This document shows positions 8,031 to 15,657 of a stretch of 64,000 nucleotides of DNA, in pieces. The DNA is from Aminipila butyrica (GTDB lineage Bacteria > Bacillota > Clostridia > Peptostreptococcales > Anaerovoracaceae): contig NZ_CP048649.1 in assembly GCF_010669305.1 (NCBI RefSeq), positions 2,790,001 to 2,854,000 of the forward strand, in the 5' to 3' direction. Within the stretch, counting starts at the first letter, position 1. Each line of letters opens with the position of its first letter. Position numbers and translations under genes: made by a program. A model generated the notes under the pieces. It did no database searches and was not told the origin of the DNA. It saw only the letters and a program-made list of their open reading frames with translations.

Positions 8031-9716
8031 TTAGATTAGCTCAATGGAAATCCCCAAGGCATTTTCTGCGTTTTGCTTAATGCGCTGGATATCCATGCCG
8101 TCTCCTTTGCCGTCATCCTGTCCCTTAACCTTGCAAATTAACTCTCGGCGGACTCCGGTGTGCTCTGCCATGCTCTCCTCCAATACTTGCTTTTTCTTTT
8201 CTACATAATTTTCAATAGTAGAACTGGAGGCCAACACAACAAAGTATCGGCTGTTGACTTCCGCCAACGCTGTTCCCGTACGAATTAGATTGAAACTGGC
8301 GCTGGAAGTCTCTCCTTCTTCAAAGACAGAGTGCCACAGGGCGTCTTTGTCTACTTGGAGTTCCGGTGAATTGTCCGCTGTTTCTCCGCTAGCCGCGCTT
8401 ATTTCTCGCTCGCCTGGTTGAAGGGAGCTGGAAGCCGGAGCAGCAGCCCCTAGAGCTCCACTGCCTGAAGGTCCGCCTTTATCAGCCGATTGGTTGAACT
8501 CCGCCTGAGCGACTAATCCCGGCGCATAGGAGCTGGTCTGCTGCCCACCGGAGCCAGCCGGGATGCCGGAATTAGCTATCGGCTGAAGGCTGGGCTGGCC
8601 AGCTGGCGCCTGAGGCGCATAAGTGGTTTTTTGCAGCATGCCGGTGGCCATCTTGACGATGCACAATTCCAGCAGCACCCGTGGCTGGGTAGACCATTTA
8701 GCCTCTGCTAAGGTCTTCGACAACTCGATAATGCCGTTGTTGATTTCCGCCACATCCAGCCGCTGGCTCTGGCCGCAGATACGCTCAATATTCTCGCAGG
8801 ACATGTTCAACAGGTCTTCTGCCCGGTTGACAAACTTGGTAATCAGCAAGTTCCGATAATGAGTCACCCAATCTTTCATAAACTGACGCACATCTTTGCC
8901 ATCTGCCAGCACCCGGTCTAAAAGCAGCAAGGCTTCTCCTACATTGTGCCGGGTGACCGCATCGGTCATCTCTAAAAAGGTTTCCTCTCCCACCGTGCCC
9001 AAAATCTCCAGCACGTCTTCGCGGGAAATATCTTTGGACCCTGCTGACAGACACTGATCCAAAATGCTCAACCCATCCCGGACGGAACCGTCCGCATTGG
9101 CTGCAACCAGTGCTAAGGCCCCATCGTCAATCTGAATCCCCATAGTCTGGCAAATACTCTTCATGCCTGATTTCAACACCGTCTCTGGCACCCGCCGGAA
9201 GTCCAGCCGCAGACACCTGGAGAGAATGGTGGCTGGCAGCTTTTGCGGCTCCGTAGTAGCCAAAATAAACATGACGTTTTCTGGAGGCTCCTCCAGGGTT
9301 TTCAACAGCGCATTAAAGGCCCCCGAGGACAACATGTGCACCTCATCGATAATGTAGACCTTCTTTCTACCCACCACTGGCGGGTACTTGACGCTTTCTT
9401 TCAATTCCCGGATGTTGTCTACGCCGTTGTTGGAAGCGGCATCAATCTCTACCACATCCATAAAGGTGCCGTCTTTTATGGCTTTACAGTTGTCACAGAC
9501 GCCACAAGGCCGAATATTTTCCGAAGTACAGTTGACCCCTTTGGCCAGGAGTCTGGCTGTAGTGGTCTTTCCGGTACCTCTCGTGCCGCAAAACAAATAG
9601 GCGTGACCGGTGGTATCCCCGGCAATTTGATTTTTTAATATTTTTACAATATGCTCTTGTCCTAAGACTGTATCAAAGGTTTCAGGACGATAGGCTCGAT
9701 ATAAGGCGGTATACAT
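8031..9716 (-). CDS. dnaX: DNA polymerase III subunit gamma/tau
   Basis: Clamp-loader ATPase of about 561 residues from the canonical start MYTALYRAYRPETF at 9716. The frame extends further upstream, but that part overlaps the SRP RNA gene. Seen: Walker A (GTRGTGKTT), a Zn-binding Cys set (CTSE...CGVCDNC), Walker B/DExx (DEVHMLSSGAFNALL), sensor 1 (ATTEPQKLPATILSRC), then domain III and a long Pro/Gly/Ser/Ala-rich linker of about 100 residues before a folded tau-type tail. The tau tail would contact DnaB helicase and the polymerase. Order SRP RNA-dnaX-ybaB-recR is the Bacillus order. Confidence 0.97.
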   Translation of the reverse strand: MYTALYRAYRPETFDTVLGQEHIVKILKNQIAGDTTGHAYLFCGTRGTGKTTTARLLAKGVNCTSENIRPCGVCDNCKAIKDGTFMDVVEIDAASNNGVDNIRELKESVKYPPVVGRKKVYIIDEVHMLSSGAFNALLKTLEEPPENVMFILATTEPQKLPATILSRCLRLDFRRVPETVLKSGMKSICQTMGIQIDDGALALVAANADGSVRDGLSILDQCLSAGSKDISREDVLEILGTVGEETFLEMTDAVTRHNVGEALLLLDRVLADGKDVRQFMKDWVTHYRNLLITKFVNRAEDLLNMSCENIERICGQSQRLDVAEINNGIIELSKTLAEAKWSTQPRVLLELCIVKMATGMLQKTTYAPQAPAGQPSLQPIANSGIPAGSGGQQTSSYAPGLVAQAEFNQSADKGGPSGSGALGAAAPASSSLQPGEREISAASGETADNSPELQVDKDALWHSVFEEGETSSASFNLIRTGTALAEVNSRYFVVLASSSTIENYVEKKKQVLEESMAEHTGVRRELICKVKGQDDGKGDGMDIQRIKQNAENALGISIELI

Positions 9717-9802
9717 ATTCTCAAAGTCCCTTCTTCCGCTTACGGCGGCTTTAACCGCCTTATTCCTGCCTGAACAGGGAAAAGAAAAAAACTGCCCTTT
9801 AA

Positions 9803-9942
9803 AAGCTCCGCCGACTTTGGAGAAGGCTTGTCTGCGGCACATAAGAGCTTCCACTTATTGCTGCTTCCTTCCGGACCTGACAAGGTTCGCAGAGTCTTAT
9901 TGCGCAGGACCCTAACCAATCAGACGGAGCTTTTAAAAGGCA
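9803..9942 (-). ncRNA. ffs: Bacterial signal recognition particle RNA (4.5S-like)
   Basis: The minus strand carries the diagnostic SRP domain IV core GTCAGGTCCGGAAGGAAGCA (around 9862-9882), including the GGAA tetraloop and the asymmetric loop that binds Ffh. Flanking bases pair into a long hairpin: GCGCAATAAGA with TCTTATGTGC, and outermost AAAAGCTCCG with CGGAGCTTTT. Ends are estimated from this closing helix, which makes the RNA about 130-140 nt. That is larger than E. coli 4.5S but without an evident Alu domain. Position just upstream of dnaX is as in Bacillus. T-rich sequence after the 3' arm may end transcription. Confidence 0.92.
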
Positions 9943-9956
9943 ATTCATACCTATAT

Positions 9957-9985
9957 AGTATACAAGCCTTGCTTGGCAAAGTCAA
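9957..9985 (-). promoter_or_regulatory. Sigma-A promoter of the SRP RNA gene
   Basis: On the minus strand TTGACT, a 17-bp spacer and TATACT form a near-consensus promoter. The expected start is near 9950, a few bases before the closing helix of the SRP RNA. Confidence 0.9.
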
Positions 9986-10025
9986 CAAAAACCTGCAAGA
10001 ACTACCTTCCTTATAAAATATCACT

Positions 10026-10065
10026 GTATCATTGACACAAAAACAACCGTTCTATACAATGATAC
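10026..10065 (+). promoter_or_regulatory. tag promoter embedded in a 9-bp inverted repeat
   Basis: TTGACA (10032-10037) and TACAAT (10055-10060) are spaced by 17 bp, a near-perfect sigma-A promoter. A perfect inverted repeat frames it: GTATCATTG (10026-10034) and CAATGATAC (10057-10065), 22 bp apart. The left arm covers part of the -35 and the right arm part of the -10. This looks like two half-sites of a dimeric repressor. The regulator is unknown. Confidence 0.75.
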
Positions 10066-10114
10066 TAATATCCTTATGTTTGTTTAATAAGTAAGATGGA
10101 AAGGAATAATTAAA

Positions 10115-10675
10115 ATGGAACGTTGTCCATGGTGCGGAAAAGATGAATTGTACATGAAATATCACGATGAGGAATGGGGGATACCGGTTCGGGATGACCG
10201 CAAACACTTTGAATTCCTGGTGCTGGAATCGGCTCAGGCCGGGCTGAGCTGGCTGACTATCCTGCGAAAACGAGAACATTACCGGGAAGCTTACGACAAC
10301 TTTCAGGCGGACAAGATTGCTGCATACAGTGAGGATAAAATTCAAGAACTCTTGAGTAATCCGGGTATTATCCGAAATCGAAAGAAAATCGAATCCTCAA
10401 TCAACAACGCTCAGCGCTTCCTGGAAATCCAGCAGGAGTTCGGCAGCTTTGACCGCTACATCTGGGGCTTCGTGGATAACAAGCCCATAGTCAATCACTG
10501 GCATAGCCTAGATGAGATCCCTGCCGTTACAGAGCTATCTCAAAGGGTCAGCGAGGATTTAAAGACTAGAGGCTTTAAGTTTCTGGGGTCTACCACCGTC
10601 TACGCTTATCTACAGTCCACGGGTCTGATCAACGACCACCTGACTGGCTGCTTCCGACACAAAAAAGTGCGTTAG
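10115..10675 (+). CDS. tag: DNA-3-methyladenine glycosylase I
   Basis: 186 residues, the usual size of Tag. It excises 3-methyladenine from alkylated DNA. It begins RCPWCGKDELYMKYHDEEWG, with the conserved Cys pair of the zinc site, and contains the LSWLTILRKRE segment (LSW.TIL) of the helix-hairpin-helix core. The C-terminal GFKFLGSTTVYAYLQSTGLINDH is characteristic, and the His and Cys there (H...GC) complete the zinc site. AAAGGA precedes the ATG. It is a single gene between its own promoter and a terminator. Confidence 0.96.
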   Translation: MERCPWCGKDELYMKYHDEEWGIPVRDDRKHFEFLVLESAQAGLSWLTILRKREHYREAYDNFQADKIAAYSEDKIQELLSNPGIIRNRKKIESSINNAQRFLEIQQEFGSFDRYIWGFVDNKPIVNHWHSLDEIPAVTELSQRVSEDLKTRGFKFLGSTTVYAYLQSTGLINDHLTGCFRHKKVR

Positions 10676-10704
10676 AAAAAGCCAAGGGCAACTGCCCTTG
10701 GCTT
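10676..10704 (-). terminator. Terminator shared by tag and the convergent minus-strand gene
   Basis: A 12-bp perfect stem (AAGCCAAGGGCA / TGCCCTTGGCTT) has a minimal loop. On the minus strand it runs into T5, so it mainly ends the gene at 10731-11414. On the plus strand it is followed by AAAATTT and would be weaker for tag. Confidence 0.8.
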
Positions 10705-10730
10705 AAAATTTAAAATAATAGAATCTAGAA

Positions 10731-11414
10731 CTATGCAAAATAGTTAAAATAGCTGCCGGAAGAAGAACTGTTCTTTATGTTGGAGCCGATAATGCTCATG
10801 TTTTCCTTCAATTTCTTCTGCACGTTGGCCTCAATATCCGAGCTCAAATCTGTCACTTTAGCGGCAAAAGAATCCTTGCTGTTTAGCACAGCCTTCAGGC
10901 TGTCCAAAGAAGCGGCGCTCATGTCCTTCTTGTTCATAATCAAGCTGCCATCCGTAAGGACAGTGATGCCGGCCTGCTTCAAGGCATCCTTGTTGTCTTG
11001 GGCATACTGCTTCAAACTGGCTAAAAACTGACGATTTTCTGTACCCCCTAGTTCATTTATGCTGGACAGCATACTGTTATAGTTGTTCACAAAATCCGTC
11101 GCTTCACTGACCACGGACTTCGTGCTGCCAGACTTCTCGGCCTTGCCAAACAGAGAGCTATCTCCGGTAGCCGTCAGCTTCGTACCGCTTTCCTGAACCT
11201 CTTTAGCACTGTTCTGAGCCAGCTTGCTGTAGGTCTTTAACTGAACGGTGAGAATATTCATATCCGTATTAGAAGAATTACTATTGGAAGTCTTGCTGGT
11301 GTTCAGCTTGCCATAATTATTAGCAAAAGCCGTACTCTGCAACTTACCAATGGTTCCTCTGCTGCCGGAAAAGTTTTTAATGCTCCTGTAGTTCGTGCCT
11401 GATGTGTAACTCAT
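10731..11414 (-). CDS. Hypothetical protein with FliD-like C-terminal helices
   Basis: 227 residues, no signal peptide or membrane segment. The N-terminal 50 residues are Ser/Thr/Asn-rich and look disordered. The rest is helical, with SEATDFVNNYNSMLSSINELGGT followed by DGSLIMNKKDM. That pattern recalls the C-terminal part of the flagellar cap protein FliD (a coiled region, then a loop with a mid-domain) and lateral proteins related to it, but the similarity is only by eye. There are no flagellar genes nearby. AAGGGGGAACAT precedes the ATG. It is a monocistronic unit closed by the hairpin at 10676-10704. Confidence 0.6.
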   Translation of the reverse strand: MSYTSGTNYRSIKNFSGSRGTIGKLQSTAFANNYGKLNTSKTSNSNSSNTDMNILTVQLKTYSKLAQNSAKEVQESGTKLTATGDSSLFGKAEKSGSTKSVVSEATDFVNNYNSMLSSINELGGTENRQFLASLKQYAQDNKDALKQAGITVLTDGSLIMNKKDMSAASLDSLKAVLNSKDSFAAKVTDLSSDIEANVQKKLKENMSIIGSNIKNSSSSGSYFNYFA

Positions 11415-11494
11415 ATGTTCCCCCTTACATCTAATTTAACAATCTCTTTATATATCCTAGAATACTTTTCTTTCCTATTATAAGTATATCGGCA

Positions 11495-12499
11495 CTATTG
11501 CCCCACAACTTTATATAATTCGTCACTTTCTGGAGGAAATATTTCCTGCAAGGGCCCTTCTGCCCCCTCTCGGCACATAATGCCATGATTTTTTTCCCGA
11601 ATGTGGCCGATGCAGCTGATTTGAATACCCGCTTGAGTCATAACCTCCTCCAGCTGCGCCTGGTGCTCCCTTGGTGCAATAATCAGCATGCAGCCGCTGG
11701 AAATTAACCTCAGGTAGTCAATGTGAAAAAAGGCACAGATCTTTCTGGTCACTTCCTTTACCGGCACCGCATCAAGCCGCAGTTCACAACCGGTTTCTGA
11801 AACCTGACACATTTCCCATACTGCTCCCAGAAGACCACCTTCCGTAATATCATGCATACCGGAGGTGCCGATATCTCCTGCCAAAACACCTTCCTTTACG
11901 ACGCTGACCTGACCCAACAGGCTCTTAGCTTCTGCCAGTTCCTCTTTTGTACAGCAGCCCTGAAGCTGTTCTTCAAAGTCGGAAGCCAAAATCCCTGTGC
12001 CCTCAATGCCCGCCCACTTTGTCATCAGAATAACATCGCCGGGCTTCATATCTCTGGCCTGTTGGGATCGGCCTTTTGGGGCTTTACCAATGGCGGTAGA
12101 GACAATAACCGGTGTATTTACCGCCGGCGTAATCTCGGTATGACCGCCAATGATTTCTACGCCCAGCTCCGCCGCCGTCTGCCCCGCCTGCTCCATCATC
12201 TGGGCAATATCCGCCTCGGTCGTACCCACTGGTAACATGACCGCCAGCATAATGCCCAAAGGCTGTATACCGTTGGAAGCAATGTCATTGCAAGTGATAT
12301 GGACAGCCAGCCGGCCGATATCGCTGGACGCCGCCGTGATGGGGTCGGTAGACATGACACATTCATACTCTCCAAAATCCACCGCTGCACAATCCTCACC
12401 AATGCCCGGCCGAACCATGACGTCCGGGCTTCTATATGTAATCTTATCAAAAACAATTTTTTTCAATAGTTCACTATCCAGTTTTCCAGCTTTCAGCAT
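11495..12499 (-). CDS. AIR synthase-related protein (HypE/PurM superfamily)
   Basis: 334 residues with the two-domain PurM fold. The N-terminal ATP-binding half has GIGEDCAAVDFGEYECVMSTDPI and NDIASNGIQPLGIMLAVMLP. The C-terminal half has SGMHDITEGGLLGAVWEMC and SSGCMLIIAP. These match the HypE branch, which dehydrates a thiocarbamate in hydrogenase maturation. However, the C-terminal Cys that HypE uses is not evident (it ends ELYKVVGQ), and no other hyp genes are near. The same domain occurs in ThiL and SelD relatives. The substrate is unknown. GAGGTAAAAGCAG precedes the ATG. It lies downstream of pcrA-ligA and a membrane protein but is separated by about 90 bp. Confidence 0.8.
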   Translation of the reverse strand: MLKAGKLDSELLKKIVFDKITYRSPDVMVRPGIGEDCAAVDFGEYECVMSTDPITAASSDIGRLAVHITCNDIASNGIQPLGIMLAVMLPVGTTEADIAQMMEQAGQTAAELGVEIIGGHTEITPAVNTPVIVSTAIGKAPKGRSQQARDMKPGDVILMTKWAGIEGTGILASDFEEQLQGCCTKEELAEAKSLLGQVSVVKEGVLAGDIGTSGMHDITEGGLLGAVWEMCQVSETGCELRLDAVPVKEVTRKICAFFHIDYLRLISSGCMLIIAPREHQAQLEEVMTQAGIQISCIGHIREKNHGIMCREGAEGPLQEIFPPESDELYKVVGQ

Positions 12500-12587
12500 C
12501 TGCTTTTACCTCGTATTACATAAAAACTTTTTATTCTCTATTTTATCACATCTACCAGCATTATAACATCTACTATTTCAACTAAGC

Positions 12588-13478
12588 TCAGGATGTCTTC
12601 TTTGCCGCCGCTTCCATAATCGGGCTCCCCTCCTCTGTCGGCGGAGACCGCCTCTGAAAAGATTCTACCAGCAGCAACCCGGCAGCAAACGTATAAGCAA
12701 CCTGCCACAGATCACTGTTATTAATAGCCTGAATCACTGAAGAATCGGCGCTATGCCAGAACAAGGATAGCCCGAGCTTTATTGTCGCTAACAAGAGAGA
12801 GGACAAACCTAGAACCGCCGATACTCCGCTAAAACAAAAGGCTGTCCGGCTCCTAAGAATATCCCTGATTCTTTCTGCCTGCATCCCCAGGGCACAGACT
12901 AATATTCTTAAAAGGTTGAACCCATATAGAAGGTACACAAAAGAATTACGCCGGCTAAAGGCACTCTGAAAAAAACATAGATTAACATAATCTGTCGCAA
13001 AGAGAAAAACCAGCAAAAAAAGATGCCATTGCAGACTACTCTTTCGCATCTGTCTTTCTGTATTCGCTTTCACACTAAACCCATCCACCAATAAAGTCCC
13101 CGCACCAAACATCAACAGGAGATCGGTATTGCCAGCAAGAACAGCCCCTGAAAAAGGCGAAAGCAGACCACTATCAGCAGGAAACAGCAGCGTGTACCAA
13201 AGCTTCATAAAACCCAGCAGAAAGAAAATCCCGCTCAAGATAAGCAGCTCTTTGCGAAAGGTGAGAAATTCACGCTGGCGGTAAAGCAACGCAATTTTTT
13301 CGCCCTGCAATAACAAGGCACACACAAACGCACTCATACTGGCCAGGACGTAAAGTTGAACTCCATCGAATTCCCCTAAAACGCCTGCCAGCAAATAATT
13401 TCCATAAACCACCAAGAAAATAGTAAAAAGAACGATTCCCTTGGCTATTCCCTCCCAGATTGGTCTCTGGTCTTTCAT
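12588..13478 (-). CDS. Polytopic membrane protein of unknown function
   Basis: 296 residues with about eight hydrophobic segments and a short hydrophilic C-terminal tail (RRSPPTEEGSP...AAKKTS). I do not recognise a family. It has no obvious catalytic motif and few charged residues inside the segments. I choose the ATG at 13478, preceded by AGGGGGAATGTTTG. It follows ligA by 37 bp and is probably co-transcribed with pcrA and ligA. In Bacillus that place is taken by an unrelated lipoprotein gene. Confidence 0.7.
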   Translation of the reverse strand: MKDQRPIWEGIAKGIVLFTIFLVVYGNYLLAGVLGEFDGVQLYVLASMSAFVCALLLQGEKIALLYRQREFLTFRKELLILSGIFFLLGFMKLWYTLLFPADSGLLSPFSGAVLAGNTDLLLMFGAGTLLVDGFSVKANTERQMRKSSLQWHLFLLVFLFATDYVNLCFFQSAFSRRNSFVYLLYGFNLLRILVCALGMQAERIRDILRSRTAFCFSGVSAVLGLSSLLLATIKLGLSLFWHSADSSVIQAINNSDLWQVAYTFAAGLLLVESFQRRSPPTEEGSPIMEAAAKKTS

Positions 13479-13515
13479 CAAACATTCCCCCTAACAGAAA
13501 AGGCAAAAATCTCGC

Positions 13516-15582
13516 TTATTCTATAGGTGTGCCGTCTTTAAAACTTATATTTATTTCATACCTTTTCATAAAATCTTCTTCGGTGATGATTTCTATACCT
13601 AATTCCTTGGCCTTTTTATTTTTAGAAGAATTGGACAGGGCATCGTTGTTAATCAAAGAAGTCGTCTTTGACGTCACCGAGCTGGTCACTTTGCCCCCCT
13701 TACTTTCAATCAGTGCCTTCAAGGCCTCCCGGTTTTCAAAGTGCTCCAGAGATCCGGTGATGACGAAAACCATGTCCGTGAAGATCTGCTCTCCAGCCTC
13801 ACTGACTGGAACCTCTTCAAAAGTAATCTCTTTCAATACATCCTCTATAATCTGCTGATTTTTCTCATCAGCAAAGAAGCGGGCGTAAGCCTCGGCCATA
13901 ATAGGCCCTACTCCATCGATTTCCACCAGTTCTTCCGGCAGCAGGTTCTGAATCCGCTGCCAGTCATAGTCTGCATTTTTACAGATGGTTTTAGCATTGG
14001 CCAGACCAATATTGGGAATCCCCAGGCTATACAACAGCCGAACAGTAGTAGTATGGCTCGCCTTTTTTACAGAAGCAATCAGCTTAGCAAAGGACTTTTC
14101 ACCAAAACCCTCCATCTCGGTAATTTCCGTCTTGAAGTGCTCTATATGGAACAAATCGGCCAACTCCGTAATCAGCCCCTTGCCAATGAGCTTTTCGATG
14201 GTAGCCTCGGACAGACCTTCCATGTTCATGGCATCCCGGCTGACAAAGTGAGTAAAGGATTTAATCTGTTTAGCCAAGCAGGAATCGTTGGTACACACCA
14301 GCACCTCCACCTGGTTTTCGCTTTTAATCGCCGTGTGACCTCCGCAAACCGGACAGACCTCCGGAATAGCTACCAGCCCGCTGCGGGTGAGATTTTCTGC
14401 AATCTGAGGGATAATCATATTGGCCTTGTAAACCTCGATGGCATCGCCGATGCCCAGCTCCAATTGCCTCAAAATACTGATGTTGTGCACACTGGCTCGG
14501 CTGACCGTGGTTCCCTCTAGTTCCACTGGTTCAAAGATGGCTACCGGATTAATCAACCCTGTCCGGGAGGCACTCCACTCGATTTCCTGCAATATCGTTT
14601 CCTTCCGCTCATCCCGCCATTTGAAGGCTAAGGAATCTCTTGGAAACTTTGAGGTATTTCCCAGGCTTTCGCCATATTGAATATCGTCTATAAGCAATAC
14701 CAGCCCATCCGAGGGGAAATCGTTGGTTTCCATCTGAGAAGCAAACCATTCTACATCCTCAGAAATAGTTTTCCCATCTGTCATCCGATGTGCTACCACC
14801 TGGAACCCTTGATCCGCCAGCCAATCCAGCTGATCATTTCTCGAGTTAGTCCGCAAAACCTTCCCCGCCGCCGCAGCCGTGCCTGCTCCACTGGCCTGTA
14901 CCAGTGCAAAAGCAAAAAACTGCACATTCCGTTCCTTAGTGATTTGATTGTTTAACTGACGAACGCTGCCGCTGCACAAATTCCGGGGATTCTTATACTT
15001 CGCTTGAACCTCGCTGATTTGGCTGTTAATCTTTTCAAATTCCGAATAGGTAATGACTGCCTCTCCTCGAAGTACCAGTTTGCCCTTAAAAGGTATCTCC
15101 AGCGGCAGGTTAGCAAAGACTCTGGCGTTGTTGGTGATGACTTCGCCAATCTCCCCGTTTCCCCGGGTAACTGCCTTCGCCAGACGGCCCCCTTCATAGG
15201 TAAGGACGATGGTCAGGCCATCCAGCTTCCAGGACAACACACCGGCCTTGTCACCTAAAAAAGCGCTTAAGGTGTCTACTTCCTTGGTCTTATCCAAGGA
15301 AAGCATTCTGAACTCGTGGGCTTCTTTGGGCAGATCGCTCAACACCTCATAACCAACCTTGACCGTAGGGCTGGAGGACAGGACTACCCCAGTCTCCGCC
15401 TCCAAGGCCGCCAGCTCATCGTAAAGCCGGTCGTATTCGATGTTAGGCATAATCTCCCGGCTCTCCTGGTAATAGGCCTTAGCCGCCTGATTCAGCAGAT
15501 CAATCCGCTCTTTCATCTCTTGTAGTTTTTGCACCTCCTGGTGCGTCAATCTGTTTGTCTCCTGATGCTCAGGCTGATTCAT
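13516..15582 (-). CDS. ligA: NAD-dependent DNA ligase, divergent clostridial type
   Basis: 688 residues, full length. It seals nicks using NAD. Domain order: Ia with the YDRLYDEL NMN-binding segment (about 50-57), the adenylation domain with catalytic K119 in WKLDG and later GEAVI, the OB fold (LINPVAIFEPVELEGTTVSRAS), a four-Cys zinc finger (CPVCGG...CTNDSC), helix-hairpin-helix repeats (MEGLSEATIEKL, GIPNIGLANAKTI, IDGVGPIMAEAYARF) and a C-terminal BRCT domain (FVITGSLEHFENREALKALIESKGGKV). The usual SPTQRVGG/PMLSLDN region is replaced by SPTVKVGYEV and RMLSLDKTK, so it belongs to a divergent subgroup. GAGGGACGTATAG precedes the ATG. Confidence 0.95.
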   Translation of the reverse strand: MNQPEHQETNRLTHQEVQKLQEMKERIDLLNQAAKAYYQESREIMPNIEYDRLYDELAALEAETGVVLSSSPTVKVGYEVLSDLPKEAHEFRMLSLDKTKEVDTLSAFLGDKAGVLSWKLDGLTIVLTYEGGRLAKAVTRGNGEIGEVITNNARVFANLPLEIPFKGKLVLRGEAVITYSEFEKINSQISEVQAKYKNPRNLCSGSVRQLNNQITKERNVQFFAFALVQASGAGTAAAAGKVLRTNSRNDQLDWLADQGFQVVAHRMTDGKTISEDVEWFASQMETNDFPSDGLVLLIDDIQYGESLGNTSKFPRDSLAFKWRDERKETILQEIEWSASRTGLINPVAIFEPVELEGTTVSRASVHNISILRQLELGIGDAIEVYKANMIIPQIAENLTRSGLVAIPEVCPVCGGHTAIKSENQVEVLVCTNDSCLAKQIKSFTHFVSRDAMNMEGLSEATIEKLIGKGLITELADLFHIEHFKTEITEMEGFGEKSFAKLIASVKKASHTTTVRLLYSLGIPNIGLANAKTICKNADYDWQRIQNLLPEELVEIDGVGPIMAEAYARFFADEKNQQIIEDVLKEITFEEVPVSEAGEQIFTDMVFVITGSLEHFENREALKALIESKGGKVTSSVTSKTTSLINNDALSNSSKNKKAKELGIEIITEEDFMKRYEINISFKDGTPIE

Positions 15583-15657
15583 CTATACGTCCCTCATCTC
15601 TCATGAAATTTATCCTTCGATTCAGCTGTTAGTTGACTCTTCTGCCGGATGTTGCGC

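Noticed and set aside
13741..14520. Long plus-strand frame of about 260 codons opposite ligA
   Set aside because: Antisense shadow of the well-supported ligA frame; no ribosome site and low-complexity translation.
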